From NCBI RefSeq assembly GCF_902170565.1, contig NZ_CABHXX010000030.1:186001-250000 (forward strand): 64,000 nucleotides of DNA, written 5' to 3'. Each line of letters starts with the position of its first letter. The first letter of the stretch is position 1. Below the pieces are notes generated by a model. The model did not search any database. It was not told the origin of the DNA and saw only the letters and a list, made by a program, of their open reading frames with translations. This stretch comes from Yersinia thracica. GTDB lineage: Bacteria; Pseudomonadota; Gammaproteobacteria; Enterobacterales; Enterobacteriaceae. This document shows positions 1 through 9,325 of this stretch, piece by piece. Both the position numbers and the translations under genes were made by a program.

Positions 1-1
1 C

Positions 2-676
2 GGGCTTAAAAGCAAAAGTGCCATTAGTTTCTGGCAGTTGCTGAAATCTCCGGTATTTAGTGGCAACGTGATGATGTTTGCTGCATGCAGCGCGGGTTTT
101 TTCGCCTGGTTAACCGGTTCACCTTTTATTTTAGGTGATATGGGATATAGCCCGAATGCCATTGGTTTGAGCTATGTTCCACAAACATTAGCCTTTCTGC
201 TCGGGGGTTTTGCTTGTCGCAGTGCATTGAGCCGGATTAAAGGCAACACTCTACTGCCGTGGCTGTTGGCCGGTTATGCCCTCAGTATGATTGCGCTCTA
301 TCTGATCGCCACATTGACGACACCAACACTGGTAACCTTACTTATTCCGTTTTGCATAATGGCGCTGGTGAATGGTGCCTGCTACCCTATTATCGTAGCG
401 AATGCATTAATGCCTTTTCCGGCGAATACTGGCAAAGCGGCGGCGCTACAAAACACGCTTCAGTTGGGTTTGTGTTTTATTGCCAGCATGATAGTTTCGC
501 TCTTTATCAGCCAACCTTTACTGGCAACCGTCACGGTGATGCTATCGACGGTTGCTTTAGCCATATTGGGTTATGGCATTCATTGCTACGCGATGAAAAA
601 TGAAAAAGGCCATACTGATCCAATGCCCAAAGTCATTGGCGTTACAGCAAGGCAGCAAGCGAATGAGTCCCGATGA
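2..676 (+). CDS. punC: PunC (YdhC), MFS purine nucleoside transporter, 5' end cut by window
   Basis: C-terminal part (224 codons) of an inner-membrane major facilitator; the frame is open back to base 2, so the start lies outside the window. Hydrophobic segments alternate with short polar loops, as in the second half of a 12-TM Bcr/CflA-type MFS protein. The following order cfa - ribE - mdtK is that of E. coli, where the gene before cfa is ydhC, renamed punC for its role in purine nucleoside uptake. That function is inferred from synteny and family. Odd feature: the last residues (about [11 protein letters not shown]) are read from an ERIC repeat that overlaps the 3' end, so the natural C-terminus has been replaced or extended by repeat-encoded sequence. 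Confidence 0.8.
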   Translation, partial: GLKSKSAISFWQLLKSPVFSGNVMMFAACSAGFFAWLTGSPFILGDMGYSPNAIGLSYVPQTLAFLLGGFACRSALSRIKGNTLLPWLLAGYALSMIALYLIATLTTPTLVTLLIPFCIMALVNGACYPIIVANALMPFPANTGKAAALQNTLQLGLCFIASMIVSLFISQPLLATVTVMLSTVALAILGYGIHCYAMKNEKGHTDPMPKVIGVTARQQANESR

Positions 677-746
677 GCTTACTCAAGTAAGTAATTCGGG
701 TGAATGAGTGCTGATAACGTAGCTGTAGCGTCAAGGGCGAGGGGGA
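622..746 (+). repeat. ERIC (IRU) element overlapping the 3' end of punC
   Basis: About 125 bp with the ERIC core: CGATGAGCTTACTCAAGTAA at its centre followed by GTAATTCGGGTGA, close to the ERIC1R/ERIC2 primer consensus. The left half lies inside the punC frame and supplies its stop codon. Boundaries are approximate, set by alignment to the copy at 3180-3305. Confidence 0.88.
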
Positions 747-783
747 TTAATCCCCAATATAAATAGTCACTAAAGAACATGCA

Positions 784-821
784 GGCCGGACGCGATTTAT
801 TATTGAGAAAGCGCTCCGGCA
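784..821 (+). other. Strong hairpin between the ERIC element and cfa
   Basis: GCCGGA (785-790) pairs with TCCGGC (815-820), extended by CGC (791-793) with GCG (811-813) around one bulged base. No T-run follows, so it is not a textbook intrinsic terminator; it could end punC transcripts or be a leader structure. The rest of 747-1068 has no gene that I can support. It should contain the cfa promoters and a long leader, which in E. coli is a target of the small RNA RydC; I could not pick a convincing promoter by eye. Confidence 0.4.
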
Positions 822-1068
822 GGCCTATACTCAATCGAACTAATCAGAATACCATTTAAAAAAAGCATTATCTTAAGCATTTTCTGTGCGCGTGGATTGC
901 GTCACATTTCCTCTTATGGATGAGTGGCCCTAAACCAAAGTGTCATTAGGGTTTCTTCTTAATCTTCCTCTTTCCTTTATGGATACCAGACACCAACTTT
1001 ATTGGTATGTACCCGCGTATATAGATTTTATCGCGAGTCATAAGTCAGAAGAAAGTGATGGAGAAGCT

Positions 1069-2220
1069 ATGAGTTCATCCTGTATTGAAGACCAAAGTAT
1101 TCAAGAAAATCCGTGGTTTCGCATTGTACAAGAAATGCTGAATCGGGCTGATATTGAAATCAATGGCTCACGCCCCTTCGACATTAAAGTTAATAACCCG
1201 AACTTCTTCAAGCGGGTATTACAAGAAGGATCTTTGGCATTAGGTGAGAGTTATATGGATGGCTGGTGGGAATGTGATCGCCTGGATATTTTCTTCCAAC
1301 GCGTTCTCCGAGCTGGCTTGGAAAAACAACTTCCACACCATTTCAAAGATACTTTACGTATTGCTGCCGCGCGTATTATCAACTTGCAATCAAAGAAAAG
1401 AGCCTGGATTGTCGGTAAAGAACATTACGATTTAGGCAATGACCTGTTTAGCCTCATGCTCGACCCCAATATGCAATATTCTTGCGCCTATTGGAAAAAC
1501 GCCACAACACTTGAGCAAGCGCAGGAAAACAAATTGCAGATGATCTGTGAGAAGCTGCAATTAGCGCCCGGCATGACGTTGCTCGATATTGGTTGTGGTT
1601 GGGGCGGGCTTGCTGCTTATGCTGCACGTCATTTCGGGGTGTCCGTCTCCGGCGTGACTATCTCGGCTGAGCAGCAAAAATTGGCCCAAAAACGCTGTGA
1701 AGGTTTGGATGTCACTATTTTGCTGCAAGATTATCGCGATCTGGATGAACAATTTGACCGCATCGTTTCTGTAGGAATGTTCGAACATGTCGGCCCCAAA
1801 AATTATCGCACCTACTTTGAGGTGGTTAACCGAAATCTGAAGCCTGATGGATTATTTTTGCTGCACACCATTGGCGCTAATCGTACTGACCTGAGTGTTG
1901 ACCCGTGGATTGATAAGTATATTTTCCCCAATGGTTGTCTACCTTCAGTACAACATATTGCCCAAGCCAGCGAACCTTATTTTATCATGGAAGATTGGCA
2001 TAATTTCGGGGCAGATTACGACCGAACACTGATGGCATGGTATGAGCGTTTCCAAGCCGCATGGCCGAGTTTAGCTGAGAATTACTCCCCGCGGTTTGAA
2101 CGGATGTTTAGCTATTATCTGAATGCCTGTGCGGGTGCATTCCGCGCCAGAGACATTCAATTATGGCAGGTATTATTCAGTCCAAATGGCGTAGAAGGCG
2201 GTATTCGAGTGGCGCGTTAG
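1069..2220 (+). CDS. cfa: Cyclopropane-fatty-acyl-phospholipid synthase
   Basis: Transfers a methylene group from S-adenosylmethionine onto double bonds of unsaturated acyl chains in membrane phospholipids, mainly on entry to stationary phase and under acid stress. 383 aa, against 382 in E. coli, with near-identical blocks throughout. The SAM-binding motif LDIGCGWGG lies near residue 170, followed by the conserved QDYRDL and MFEHVGPKNY segments. The frame is open upstream to a GTG at 940, but the product matches the family only from ATG 1069 (MSSSCIED), preceded by a purine-rich TGGAGA, so that start is chosen. It is a single gene, convergent with ribE. Confidence 0.97.
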   Translation: MSSSCIEDQSIQENPWFRIVQEMLNRADIEINGSRPFDIKVNNPNFFKRVLQEGSLALGESYMDGWWECDRLDIFFQRVLRAGLEKQLPHHFKDTLRIAAARIINLQSKKRAWIVGKEHYDLGNDLFSLMLDPNMQYSCAYWKNATTLEQAQENKLQMICEKLQLAPGMTLLDIGCGWGGLAAYAARHFGVSVSGVTISAEQQKLAQKRCEGLDVTILLQDYRDLDEQFDRIVSVGMFEHVGPKNYRTYFEVVNRNLKPDGLFLLHTIGANRTDLSVDPWIDKYIFPNGCLPSVQHIAQASEPYFIMEDWHNFGADYDRTLMAWYERFQAAWPSLAENYSPRFERMFSYYLNACAGAFRARDIQLWQVLFSPNGVEGGIRVAR

Positions 2221-2243
2221 TCTCTAGAGAGCGTTTTCAAGGC

Positions 2244-2261
2244 GGGGGCTCGTCAGCCCCC
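2244..2261. terminator. GC-rich hairpin between convergent cfa and ribE
   Basis: GGGGGCT (2244-2250), a four-base loop, and AGCCCCC (2255-2261) form a perfect 7-bp stem 24 bases after the cfa stop and 14 before the ribE stop. T-tracts are weak on both sides. The position suggests a shared bidirectional terminator. Confidence 0.55.
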
Positions 2262-2274
2262 TACTTTTAGTACC

Positions 2275-2931
2275 CTATCCCCGAACAGCTTTTTCAACTG
2301 CCGCAGCAGACAGCTGTGCAATATCGCGTTGCGCTAATACCCGCTCAACGGTATCCACCACCGCCTGCGTCTGCGGATCTATCTCGATATTGACGCGATG
2401 CCCCAAACGCTTTTTACCTAATGTAGTGCGCGCCAATGTCTCTGGGATCAAATGCACGCAAAAACGATTACCTACGACTTCACCAATGGTCAGGCTAATG
2501 CCGTCAATACCGATAAATCCTTTATGTAATATATATTTCATTAAATCGTCGCTGGGCAGTCGAAACCAGATCTGACGGTTATTTTCTGATGTATATATTT
2601 TAGTTATTTCAGCGGTACACATAATATGTCCGGACATAAGATGGCCACCAATTTCATCGCTGAATTTAGCCGCACGCTCCAGATTAACCACATCACCGAC
2701 CTTAATATCACCCAAATTGGTGATACGCAGGGTTTCCTTCATTAAATCAAAACTGACCCGATTTCCGTTAACTTCGGTCACGGTTAAACAGCAGCCATTA
2801 TGGGCCACAGAAGCCCCCAAGGTTAACTCAGGCAACATTTCAGTTGGCATTTCAACCACATGAGTGCGGAAGTTGGATTTTTCGTCGATGGCTACCACGG
2901 GCGCGGTGCCTTGAACAATACCGGTAAACAT
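2275..2931 (-). CDS. ribE: Riboflavin synthase, alpha subunit
   Basis: Dismutates two molecules of 6,7-dimethyl-8-ribityllumazine into riboflavin and a pyrimidinedione, the last step of vitamin B2 synthesis in the cytoplasm. 218 aa, slightly longer than the E. coli protein (213 aa, also called RibC). It begins with the hallmark MFTGIVQG. The two homologous lumazine-binding barrels can be seen, each with a GxSxxxNGxCLTV-like or [13 protein letters not shown]-like block (about residues 40-55 and 140-152). Monocistronic here, divergent from mdtK as in E. coli. I see no FMN riboswitch in front of it. Confidence 0.96.
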   Translation of the reverse strand: MFTGIVQGTAPVVAIDEKSNFRTHVVEMPTEMLPELTLGASVAHNGCCLTVTEVNGNRVSFDLMKETLRITNLGDIKVGDVVNLERAAKFSDEIGGHLMSGHIMCTAEITKIYTSENNRQIWFRLPSDDLMKYILHKGFIGIDGISLTIGEVVGNRFCVHLIPETLARTTLGKKRLGHRVNIEIDPQTQAVVDTVERVLAQRDIAQLSAAAVEKAVRG

Positions 2932-3136
2932 ACGCCATGCCTCTTATCTAGAGAGAGAATTTCTTTGCCGTGATTTTGCCTCAGAAGATAAGGAAAACCA
3001 AACCACTTAGACTAAAAATTTATATTGACGTTATTTCGTTGATATTGAGTTGATATTGACTGACAAGGATTGCTTAAGCTCCGTGAGAAGGTACAATCTT
3101 TTATACTTTTTATGCTCCAACGTTTTTCCGCTATTT

Positions 3137-3163
3137 TATTTATCGCTCAGTGCGCGATAAATA
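3137..3163. other. Palindrome in the ribE-mdtK intergenic region
   Basis: ATTTATCGC (3138-3146) and GCGATAAAT (3154-3162) form a perfect 9-bp inverted repeat with a 7-base centre, one more A-T pair outside, between divergent promoters. It could be an operator or an RNA hairpin; no regulator is identifiable. The remaining sequence of 2932-3179 shows no gene. Confidence 0.4.
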
Positions 3164-3179
3164 GCTGTTATTGAAATCA

Positions 3180-3305
3180 GATAGCCAAAGTAGTTGGAGT
3201 TGCAGGTAGGCAGCAAGCAAACGAGTCCCGATGAGCTTACACAGCTAAGTGATTCGGGTGAGCGCGCGCAGCTAACACCCCTGCGGCTTCAAATACGAAG
3301 GATAT
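3180..3305 (+). repeat. ERIC element directly upstream of mdtK
   Basis: Complete ~126-bp ERIC with the core CGATGAGCTTAC...CTAAGTGATTCGGGTGAGCG and the characteristic right part (GCTAACACCCCTGCGGCTTC). It ends about 18 bases before the mdtK start codon, so the mdtK mRNA leader must contain most of its hairpin unless the promoter lies inside the element. Confidence 0.92.
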
Positions 3306-3323
3306 AATTAAAAGGGTGTATGC

Positions 3324-4697
3324 GTGCAGAAGTATATCGTCGAGGCGCGTAGCTTATTGGCTCTCGCTATTCCTGTTGTTATCGCGCAATTGTCCCAAAC
3401 AGCCATGGGCGTGGTTGATACTATTATGGCCGGTTCTGTCAGTGCGACCGATATGGCGGCCGTTGCTGTTGGGACTTCCATCTGGTTACCGGCTATTTTA
3501 TTCGGGCACGGGTTATTATTGGCGCTGACCCCGACGGTCGCCCAACTTAACGGCTCTGGGCGGCGCAATCAGATTGCTCATCAGGTCAGACAAGGGTTTT
3601 GGTTAGCATCCTGTGTCTCACTGTTAATTATGGTGGTCATCTATAACAGCGACCAGATTATTAAACAGATGCACAATATTGATCCGGTGCTGGCCGACAA
3701 AGCGGTTGGTTTCCTACATGCCATTATGTGGGGCGCGCCCGGTTATCTATTTTTCCAGGTGCTGCGAAATCAGTGTGAGGGATTATCCAAAACCAAACCT
3801 GGGATGGTGATTGGCTTTATTGGCTTATTGGTCAACATCCCCATTAACTATATTTTTATCTACGGTAAATTTGGTGCCCCAGCGCTCGGTGGGGTGGGTT
3901 GCGGGGTCGCAACCGGGACAGTTTACTGGGTGATGTTCTTGATGATGCGCTGGTATGTGACTCGCGCCCGCTCGCAGCAAGATATCAAGCTAGAGAAAGG
4001 TTTTGCCGCCCCTGACTGGAAGGTGATGAAACGCCTCGGTGGCCTTGGGCTGCCCGTTGCACTGGCGCTGTTTTTCGAAGTCACATTGTTCGCGGTAGTG
4101 GCATTGCTGGTTTCTCCGCTAGGTATCGTCGCCGTCGCGGGGCACCAGATCGCCCTTAACTTTAGCTCGCTGATGTTTATGTTACCGATGTCACTGAGTG
4201 TGGCCGCGACCATTCGTGTTGGTTTTCGTCTCGGTCAGGGATCGGTTGAGAACGCCAAAGTGGCCGCCTATACCAGTATTGCGGTGGGGTTAATGCTGGC
4301 TTGTGTCACCGCGGTGTTTACCGTGGTGTTCCGTGAGCATATTGCGCTGCTGTATAACAAGACCCCGGAAGTCGTGGCGATGGCCTCCCACTTAATGTTG
4401 CTGGCGGCGCTTTACCAATTATCTGATGCTATTCAAGTCATTGGCAGCGGTGTATTGCGGGGTTACAAAGATACTCGCTCGATCTTCTTTATTACCTTTA
4501 CCGCGTATTGGTTAGTGGGGTTACCGAGTGGTTATCTGTTGGGGCTGACTGATTATATTGTTCCGGCCATGGGGCCGAGTGGCTTCTGGATTGGATTCGT
4601 TATTGGCCTGACCTTAGCGGCAATATTAATGGCGCTGCGCATCCGTTGGTTGCAAAAGCAACCGCCCGCTTTTATTCTGCAAAAAGCGGCACACTAA
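3324..4697 (+). CDS. mdtK: MdtK (NorM) multidrug efflux, MATE family
   Basis: Inner-membrane sodium- or proton-coupled exporter of cationic drugs, dyes and fluoroquinolones. 457 aa, the same length as the E. coli protein, with 12 hydrophobic segments and conserved MATE stretches such as [13 protein letters not shown] and [10 protein letters not shown]. The start is GTG at 3324: it aligns with the E. coli N-terminus MQKYI and has AAGGG about 7 bases upstream; the ATG at 3320 is out of frame. An ERIC repeat ends 18 bases before the start, so expression may be influenced by the repeat. The tRNA-Val genes follow, as in E. coli. Confidence 0.96.
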   Translation: MQKYIVEARSLLALAIPVVIAQLSQTAMGVVDTIMAGSVSATDMAAVAVGTSIWLPAILFGHGLLLALTPTVAQLNGSGRRNQIAHQVRQGFWLASCVSLLIMVVIYNSDQIIKQMHNIDPVLADKAVGFLHAIMWGAPGYLFFQVLRNQCEGLSKTKPGMVIGFIGLLVNIPINYIFIYGKFGAPALGGVGCGVATGTVYWVMFLMMRWYVTRARSQQDIKLEKGFAAPDWKVMKRLGGLGLPVALALFFEVTLFAVVALLVSPLGIVAVAGHQIALNFSSLMFMLPMSLSVAATIRVGFRLGQGSVENAKVAAYTSIAVGLMLACVTAVFTVVFREHIALLYNKTPEVVAMASHLMLLAALYQLSDAIQVIGSGVLRGYKDTRSIFFITFTAYWLVGLPSGYLLGLTDYIVPAMGPSGFWIGFVIGLTLAAILMALRIRWLQKQPPAFILQKAAH

Positions 4698-4728
4698 GCG
4701 CTATTATTTTGGAAGCTAATCGTATTAT

Positions 4729-4768
4729 GGGCGTTAATCGCGGCGGTTTATGCCGGTGATTGACGCCC
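4729..4768 (+). terminator. Long hairpin after mdtK
   Basis: GGGCGT (4729-4734) pairs with ACGCCC (4763-4768), AATC with GATT inside it, and CGGC with GCCG at the top. It lies 31 bases after the mdtK stop. There is no T-run, so it could be a Rho-dependent end or an RNA processing signal; it is a weak call. Confidence 0.4.
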
Positions 4769-4859
4769 CTATAAATCAGAAAAGATGAAGAAAAAAACAG
4801 CGTAATGGGTAAAAGCTCAGCAATTACGTGAGTTTGCAGTGAATATTATGTTTTTCCCC

Positions 4860-4888
4860 TTGCCAGCAGACGGGCGGCTCGTTAATAT
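4860..4888 (+). promoter_or_regulatory. Sigma-70 promoter for the tRNA-Val pair, stringent-type discriminator
   Basis: -35 TTGCCA (4860-4865), 17-base spacer, -10 TAATAT (4883-4888), then a GC-rich stretch TCGTCCCCGCTG. The start point should be near 4895, about 40 bases before the first tRNA. GC-rich discriminators are typical of stable-RNA promoters inhibited by ppGpp/DksA; that regulation is inferred. Confidence 0.75.
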
Positions 4889-4935
4889 TCGTCCCCGCTG
4901 TCAGCATTGATGGCAGGTAATTAAGTAAAGGGATT

Positions 4936-5012
4936 GCGTCCGTAGCTCAGTTGGTTAGAGCACCACCTTGACATGGTGGGGGTCGATGGTTCGAGTCCAT
5001 TCGGACGCACCA
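4936..5012 (+). tRNA. valV: tRNA-Val(GAC), first copy
   Basis: 77 nt including an encoded CCA. Acceptor strand GCGTCCG pairs perfectly with CGGACGC; the D arm AGCTCAGTTGGTTAGAGC is present, and the anticodon arm CCACC-TTGACAT-GGTGG presents GAC, which reads GUC/GUU valine codons. The T loop is TTCGAGT. Matches E. coli valV/valW in sequence and in position between mdtK and pykF. Confidence 0.98.
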
Positions 5013-5050
5013 CTTTAATTAAATTACCTGAAGTGACCAGAGTATCATGT

Positions 5051-5127
5051 GCGTCCGTAGCTCAGTTGGTTAGAGCACCACCTTGACATGGTGGGGGTCG
5101 ATGGTTCGAGTCCATTAGAACGCACCA
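5051..5127 (+). tRNA. valW: tRNA-Val(GAC), second copy, with two acceptor-stem mismatches
   Basis: Identical to the first copy over 75 of 77 positions, including the GAC anticodon, but the 3' acceptor strand reads AGAACGC instead of CGGACGC. Against the unchanged 5' strand GCGTCCG this gives G7-A66 and C5-A68 mismatches. CCA is encoded. The gene lies 38 bases after the first copy and is presumably on the same transcript. It may fold poorly, be repaired, or be on its way to becoming a pseudogene. No clear terminator follows. Confidence 0.9.
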
Positions 5128-5365
5128 CTCTGCTATTTCTGCTAAATTTCTTGTCCTACTCAAAACCCCCTACTCGAGTTTTTTAAATCTGGTTATATTG
5201 CTTTCATCAATTTTTCGACCACCCATTTGTTAAAATTGTTAAAAACTTTTTTTGTTGCGCAACAAACTAAGCATTATTCTCTATGTTTGCGCGACTAATG
5301 GCCCATTTTTATAAAAAACGACAATGAGTTTCTGTTTTCTATTTCATTTCCCGCGACTTACCGCT

Positions 5366-5403
5366 TATAATACGAACCGTCGTTTCAGTTGAATGGTTTC
5401 AGC
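5366..5403 (+). promoter_or_regulatory. pykF promoter with Cra (FruR)-like operator
   Basis: A perfect -10 TATAAT lies at 5366-5371; the -35 is poor (TTTCAT, 5342-5347). TTGAATGGTTTCAGC at 5389-5403 resembles the Cra palindrome (TGAA...TTCAGC) and sits just after the expected start point, a repressing position; E. coli pykF is repressed by Cra. This implies a leader of about 265 nt. The rest of 5128-5644 is AT-rich and has no gene that I would support. Confidence 0.6.
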
Positions 5404-5644
5404 ATCTTGATCTGCCGATACGCTAAAAAAATACAACTCACATTTACGCCATCGTATACCGATCATGCGTTTAGCCTCATGCTAAAGTTTTCCATTCAAT
5501 TTCCGCCACTGTCATCTATTCTTAGTAATGTTTTGCTTCTTGGTAACGTTTCGCTACACCAGACACTAATCAGATCCCACTCCGTTGCTGTATTTAACGG
5601 AACATTCGCTTTTTATCCATCACAACTTGTAGAAAAAATCCGTC

Positions 5645-7057
5645 ATGAAAAAGACTAAAATTGTTTGTACTATCGGTCCAAAAACCGAATCCGAAGAAAT
5701 GCTGACCAACCTGCTGAATGCAGGTATGAACGTTATGCGCTTAAACTTCTCCCACGGTGACTATGAAGAACATGGTCAACGTATCAAGAATATCCGTGCT
5801 GTTATGGCAAAAACTGGCTTGAAAGCCGGTATTCTGCTGGACACCAAAGGCCCTGAAATCCGCACCATGAAACTGGAAGGCGGCAAAGATGCAGCGCTGG
5901 TTGCAGGCCAGACTTTCACTTTCACCACAGACCAAAGCGTTATTGGCAACAATAACATCGTTGCAGTGACCTACCCGGGCTTTGCCGCTGACCTAAAAAT
6001 TGGCAACACTGTACTGGTTGATGATGGTTTGATCGGTATGGAAGTGACTGAAGTTACTGAAAATACTGTAGTTTGTAAAGTGCTGAACAACGGTGACTTG
6101 GGCGAAAACAAAGGCGTTAACCTGCCAGGTGTTTCTATCCAACTGCCTGCATTGGCTGAAAAAGATAAAGCTGACCTGATCTTTGGTTGTGAGCAAGGGG
6201 TGGACTTCGTTGCCGCTTCCTTTATCCGTAAGCGTTCAGACGTACTGGAAATCCGCGAACACCTGAAAGCACACGGCGGCGAGCATATCCAGATCATCTC
6301 CAAAATTGAAAACCAGGAAGGTCTGAATAACTTCGACGAAATCCTGGAAGCCTCTGACGGTATCATGGTTGCCCGTGGTGACTTGGGTGTTGAGATCCCG
6401 GTAGAAGAAGTTATCTTCGCGCAGAAGATGATGATTGAGAAATGTAACCGTGCACGTAAAGTTGTTATCACTGCAACTCAGATGCTCGATTCCATGATCA
6501 AAAACCCGCGCCCTACTCGTGCAGAGGCCGGCGACGTCGCTAACGCCATTTTGGACGGTACCGACGCCGTGATGCTGTCTGGTGAAAGTGCCAAGGGTAA
6601 GTACCCATTAGAGTCTGTCACCATCATGGCGACCATCTGTGAGCGTACAGACCGTATCATGCCTAGCCGCATCGAAACGTTGAACGACAATCGCAAAATG
6701 CGTATCACTGAAGCGGTTTGTCGTGGCGCAGTAGAAACGGCAGAAAAACTGGAAGCAAAAGTGATCGTGGTAGCAACTGGCGGCGGTAAATCAGCTAAGT
6801 CAGTGCGTAAATACTTCCCAACCGCGACCATTTTGGCCCTGACGACCAATGAAACCACCGCCCGTCAGTTAATTCTGACTAAAGGCGTGATAACTCAATT
6901 GGTCGCCGAAATTGCTTCAACAGATGACTTCTACCGCATCGGTAAAGAAGCGGCTCTGGCCAGCGGTTTGGCGCAGAAAGGCGACGTGGTCATTATGGTT
7001 TCTGGTGCTTTAGTACCAAGCGGCACCACCAATACCTCTTCCGTACACGTTTTATAA
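5645..7057 (+). CDS. pykF: Pyruvate kinase I (fructose-1,6-bisphosphate activated)
   Basis: Converts phosphoenolpyruvate and ADP to pyruvate and ATP, the last step of glycolysis. 470 aa, as in E. coli PykF. Starts [14 protein letters not shown]; the active-site barrel contains [11 protein letters not shown], the Mg2+/PEP-binding segment ISKIENQEG followed by [12 protein letters not shown], and [10 protein letters not shown]. The C-terminal domain carries the allosteric fructose-1,6-bisphosphate site. The ATG at 5645 has no strong Shine-Dalgarno but is the conserved start. Single gene with its own terminator, in the E. coli order pykF - lpp. Confidence 0.98.
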   Translation: MKKTKIVCTIGPKTESEEMLTNLLNAGMNVMRLNFSHGDYEEHGQRIKNIRAVMAKTGLKAGILLDTKGPEIRTMKLEGGKDAALVAGQTFTFTTDQSVIGNNNIVAVTYPGFAADLKIGNTVLVDDGLIGMEVTEVTENTVVCKVLNNGDLGENKGVNLPGVSIQLPALAEKDKADLIFGCEQGVDFVAASFIRKRSDVLEIREHLKAHGGEHIQIISKIENQEGLNNFDEILEASDGIMVARGDLGVEIPVEEVIFAQKMMIEKCNRARKVVITATQMLDSMIKNPRPTRAEAGDVANAILDGTDAVMLSGESAKGKYPLESVTIMATICERTDRIMPSRIETLNDNRKMRITEAVCRGAVETAEKLEAKVIVVATGGGKSAKSVRKYFPTATILALTTNETTARQLILTKGVITQLVAEIASTDDFYRIGKEAALASGLAQKGDVVIMVSGALVPSGTTNTSSVHVL

Positions 7058-7083
7058 TCTCAACGTAAGAGTTAACGCTAATT

Positions 7084-7117
7084 AAAAACGCCGCTTTTCA
7101 TAGCGGCGTTTTCTTTT
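7084..7117 (+). terminator. Rho-independent terminator of pykF
   Basis: AACGCCGC (7087-7094) pairs with GCGGCGTT (7103-7110), flanked by A-rich and T-rich tracts (TTTTCTTTTT). It lies 30 bases after the pykF stop. Confidence 0.92.
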
Positions 7118-7299
7118 TAAACATCGCCAAATAAACTTTCCGAAAAATCCATTTTATCCTAAGCGCCCAAAAGTTTTTTCTGAGTCGGACTTTTCCGAAA
7201 GAATCCGGCTGTTTTACCTCGTTTTTTTAACTTTTTTTTAAAACAAGATGCTTCTTTGAGCGAACGATCAAAATAAACCCCCCTAATACTAAAAATTTA

Positions 7300-7336
7300 T
7301 TCTCTTTCGAAAAAACTTTGTGTAATACTTGTAACG
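7300..7336 (+). promoter_or_regulatory. lpp promoter
   Basis: The block TTCTCT (-35, 7300-7305), 17 bases, TAATAC (-10, 7323-7328) and the surrounding ACTTTGTGTAATACTTG are almost identical to the very strong E. coli lpp promoter. By analogy transcription starts at the G near 7336, giving a 38-nt leader. Confidence 0.88.
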
Positions 7337-7361
7337 CTACATGGAGATTAACTTAATCTAG

Positions 7362-7610
<249 letters not shown>

Positions 7611-7628
7611 TATTACTTCCTGAATGAA

Positions 7629-7657
7629 AAATGGCGCACATTGTGCGCCATTTTTTT
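7629..7657 (+). terminator. Rho-independent terminator of lpp
   Basis: ATGGCGCAC and GTGCGCCAT (7631-7651) form a tight stem flanked by AAAAA and TTTTTTT, 20 bases after the lpp stop. Confidence 0.93.
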
Positions 7658-7814
7658 ATCTTGCTGAAACCCGTTTCTGATTGTGACCTTCCCTGCTTAC
7701 CTCTTTCCTAACGCCCTGGTTATCATCAACTCATTTCACAATACGGGTGCACGATAAACTTTGCCACAGCAAACCGACGGCTGCCATGGCAAAGGGGCGT
7801 GTAAGACTGAGAAC

Positions 7815-8882
7815 TTAGTTCGCAGCTGAATAAACCGGACCTGGCTGAACCAACTTAGGAATCACTTGCTCCGTAGGTTGCTGCTCTTCGTTCTGTGGTT
7901 GTGCCTGTTGCTCGCCCTGAGGCGCTACAGCAACCGGAGCCTGCTCAGTGGCAGTCTCACCTACAGTGACAATAACGGGCATGCCAGCACGGCGTACAAT
8001 CGCTTCCTGAACCACTTGTGCATCAGTCTGGCTGTCGTTGATAAACTTTTGCAGGCTGCTACTAATAGCGATTGGCATGGTTTGCGGATCATCACTGTCT
8101 ACACGAGACAACGGCTGATGAACTTCCACATAACGCTTACCATCTGGTTCGACGGAATATTTAACCGGCTCATTGATGATTTGCACGCGAGTACCTTTAG
8201 GTACGGATTTGAACAGCGCTTCAATGTCATCCGGGCGTAAACGGATACAGCCGGAGCTGACACGCATACCAATACCAAAGTTCGCGTTGGTGCCGTGGAT
8301 CAGGTATTCACCTTTCCCCGCAGACAAACGCATGGCAAACAGACCCATAGGGTTTTCCGGGCCAGCCGGAACCACTGATGGCAAAGTAATGCCTTCCGCC
8401 AAATAGTTCTTACGGATATTTGCCGTAGGTGTCCAGGTTGGGTTCGGGATCTTCTGGCTGACTGAGGTTGTCATCATTGGGGTATTACGCCCTAACTGGC
8501 CGATACCGATGGGGTACACCACAACTTTGTTTTGACCTTTAGGGTAATAATAAAGGCGCAGTTCAGCCAGGTTGATGACGATACCTTCACGTGGGGTATC
8601 CGGCAGCAACATCTGGGTCGGGATAGTGAGCACTGAACCCGGTAATGGCAAATACGGGTCAGCACCTGGGTTTGCTTCCAGCATCCCCAACAAACCGATT
8701 TTATAATCGGCAGCAATAGCCTCCAGCGGACGGCCATCATTTGGAACAGTATAAGTAGTATTTTCACCAATCAGACGACTATTGGCTGGCGGCAGAGGAT
8801 ACTCGGTCGCATTGGCAGCGGTGATACTTCCCGCGAGACAAGTTGCGAATAACATACCAATCAAAGTTAATGCACGTTTCAT
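7815..8882 (-). CDS. ldtE: L,D-transpeptidase LdtE (YnhG)
   Basis: Periplasmic YkuD-family enzyme; E. coli LdtE forms meso-DAP to meso-DAP crosslinks in peptidoglycan. 355 aa, against 334 in E. coli. A signal peptide ends about residue 25 (ANA-TEYPL), a LysM-like segment follows (YTVPNDGRPLEAIAADY, about 48-65), and the catalytic domain has HGTN and SSGCIRL with the nucleophilic Cys. The C-terminal tail is rich in Gln, Glu and Pro and accounts for part of the extra length. The gene faces lpp across an intergenic region of about 200 bp, as in E. coli. The paralogues ErfK/YbiS/YcfS attach Lpp; the assignment to LdtE rests on position next to lpp and sufE. Confidence 0.93.
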   Translation of the reverse strand: MKRALTLIGMLFATCLAGSITAANATEYPLPPANSRLIGENTTYTVPNDGRPLEAIAADYKIGLLGMLEANPGADPYLPLPGSVLTIPTQMLLPDTPREGIVINLAELRLYYYPKGQNKVVVYPIGIGQLGRNTPMMTTSVSQKIPNPTWTPTANIRKNYLAEGITLPSVVPAGPENPMGLFAMRLSAGKGEYLIHGTNANFGIGMRVSSGCIRLRPDDIEALFKSVPKGTRVQIINEPVKYSVEPDGKRYVEVHQPLSRVDSDDPQTMPIAISSSLQKFINDSQTDAQVVQEAIVRRAGMPVIVTVGETATEQAPVAVAPQGEQQAQPQNEEQQPTEQVIPKLVQPGPVYSAAN

Positions 8883-8923
8883 GCTTAGTTCCTACATCAC
8901 TTCTTAAAATTCGATTTACACGG

Positions 8924-9099
8924 CTATACCCAATAAATTTCAAATTGCAGGAAAGCGGCAAGCGAGTGACAACTTGGTTGTAAACCATGTTGAACAGCGC
9001 CACAGGGTGAGGCTCATAATCCCGATGAACTTAAACAAGTAAGTGATTCGGGGGAACGAAAGCAGCCAACGCACCAGCAGTTTGAAAGATGATGGATAT
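8924..9099 (+). repeat. ERIC element with internal insertion, upstream of ldtE
   Basis: About 176 bp: ERIC ends and core (CCCGATGAACTTAAACAAGT, AAGTGATTCGGG) split by about 50 extra bases (8968-9020) relative to short copies. The insertion resembles that in the copies at 49579-49793 and 56230-56450 (AACAGCGC...CAGGGTGAGGCTCAT). It fills most of 8883-9325, which holds no gene. Confidence 0.88.
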
Positions 9100-9325
9100 A
9101 TCTACGTTAATTTTAGCAGCCAATTATAAGGCCACCATATAGTAACAGCCCATATTATAAAGGCAATTTATATCTCTAAAAATCAAGGTGTTACAATGTA
9201 ATTTATTATGCTTTTTCTAGCATGGGGGCCGATTTAAGCTGCTGAAATATCACCATTTTAATACTGTGACGCGCGGCGCAAAATGCACACAGCGCGAAGA
9301 ATAAAGCACAAAATGTTGGCGTAGA

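Noticed and set aside
3923-4213. Minus-strand frame inside mdtK
   Set aside because: Antisense shadow of a conserved gene; the same holds for long minus frames in pykF (5971-6471, 6478-6858) and the plus frame in ydiJ (17352-18041).
4936-5127. Prophage or island attachment site at the tRNA-Val pair
   Set aside because: No integrase and no foreign genes flank it; the repeat is explained by tRNA duplication.
5389-5658. 89-codon frame in the pykF leader
   Set aside because: Begins inside the Cra-like site, has no ribosome site, overlaps the pykF start and matches nothing I recognise.
8779-9003. 74-codon minus-strand frame upstream of ldtE
   Set aside because: Formed from the ERIC insertion and the antisense of the ldtE N-terminus; repeat-derived.
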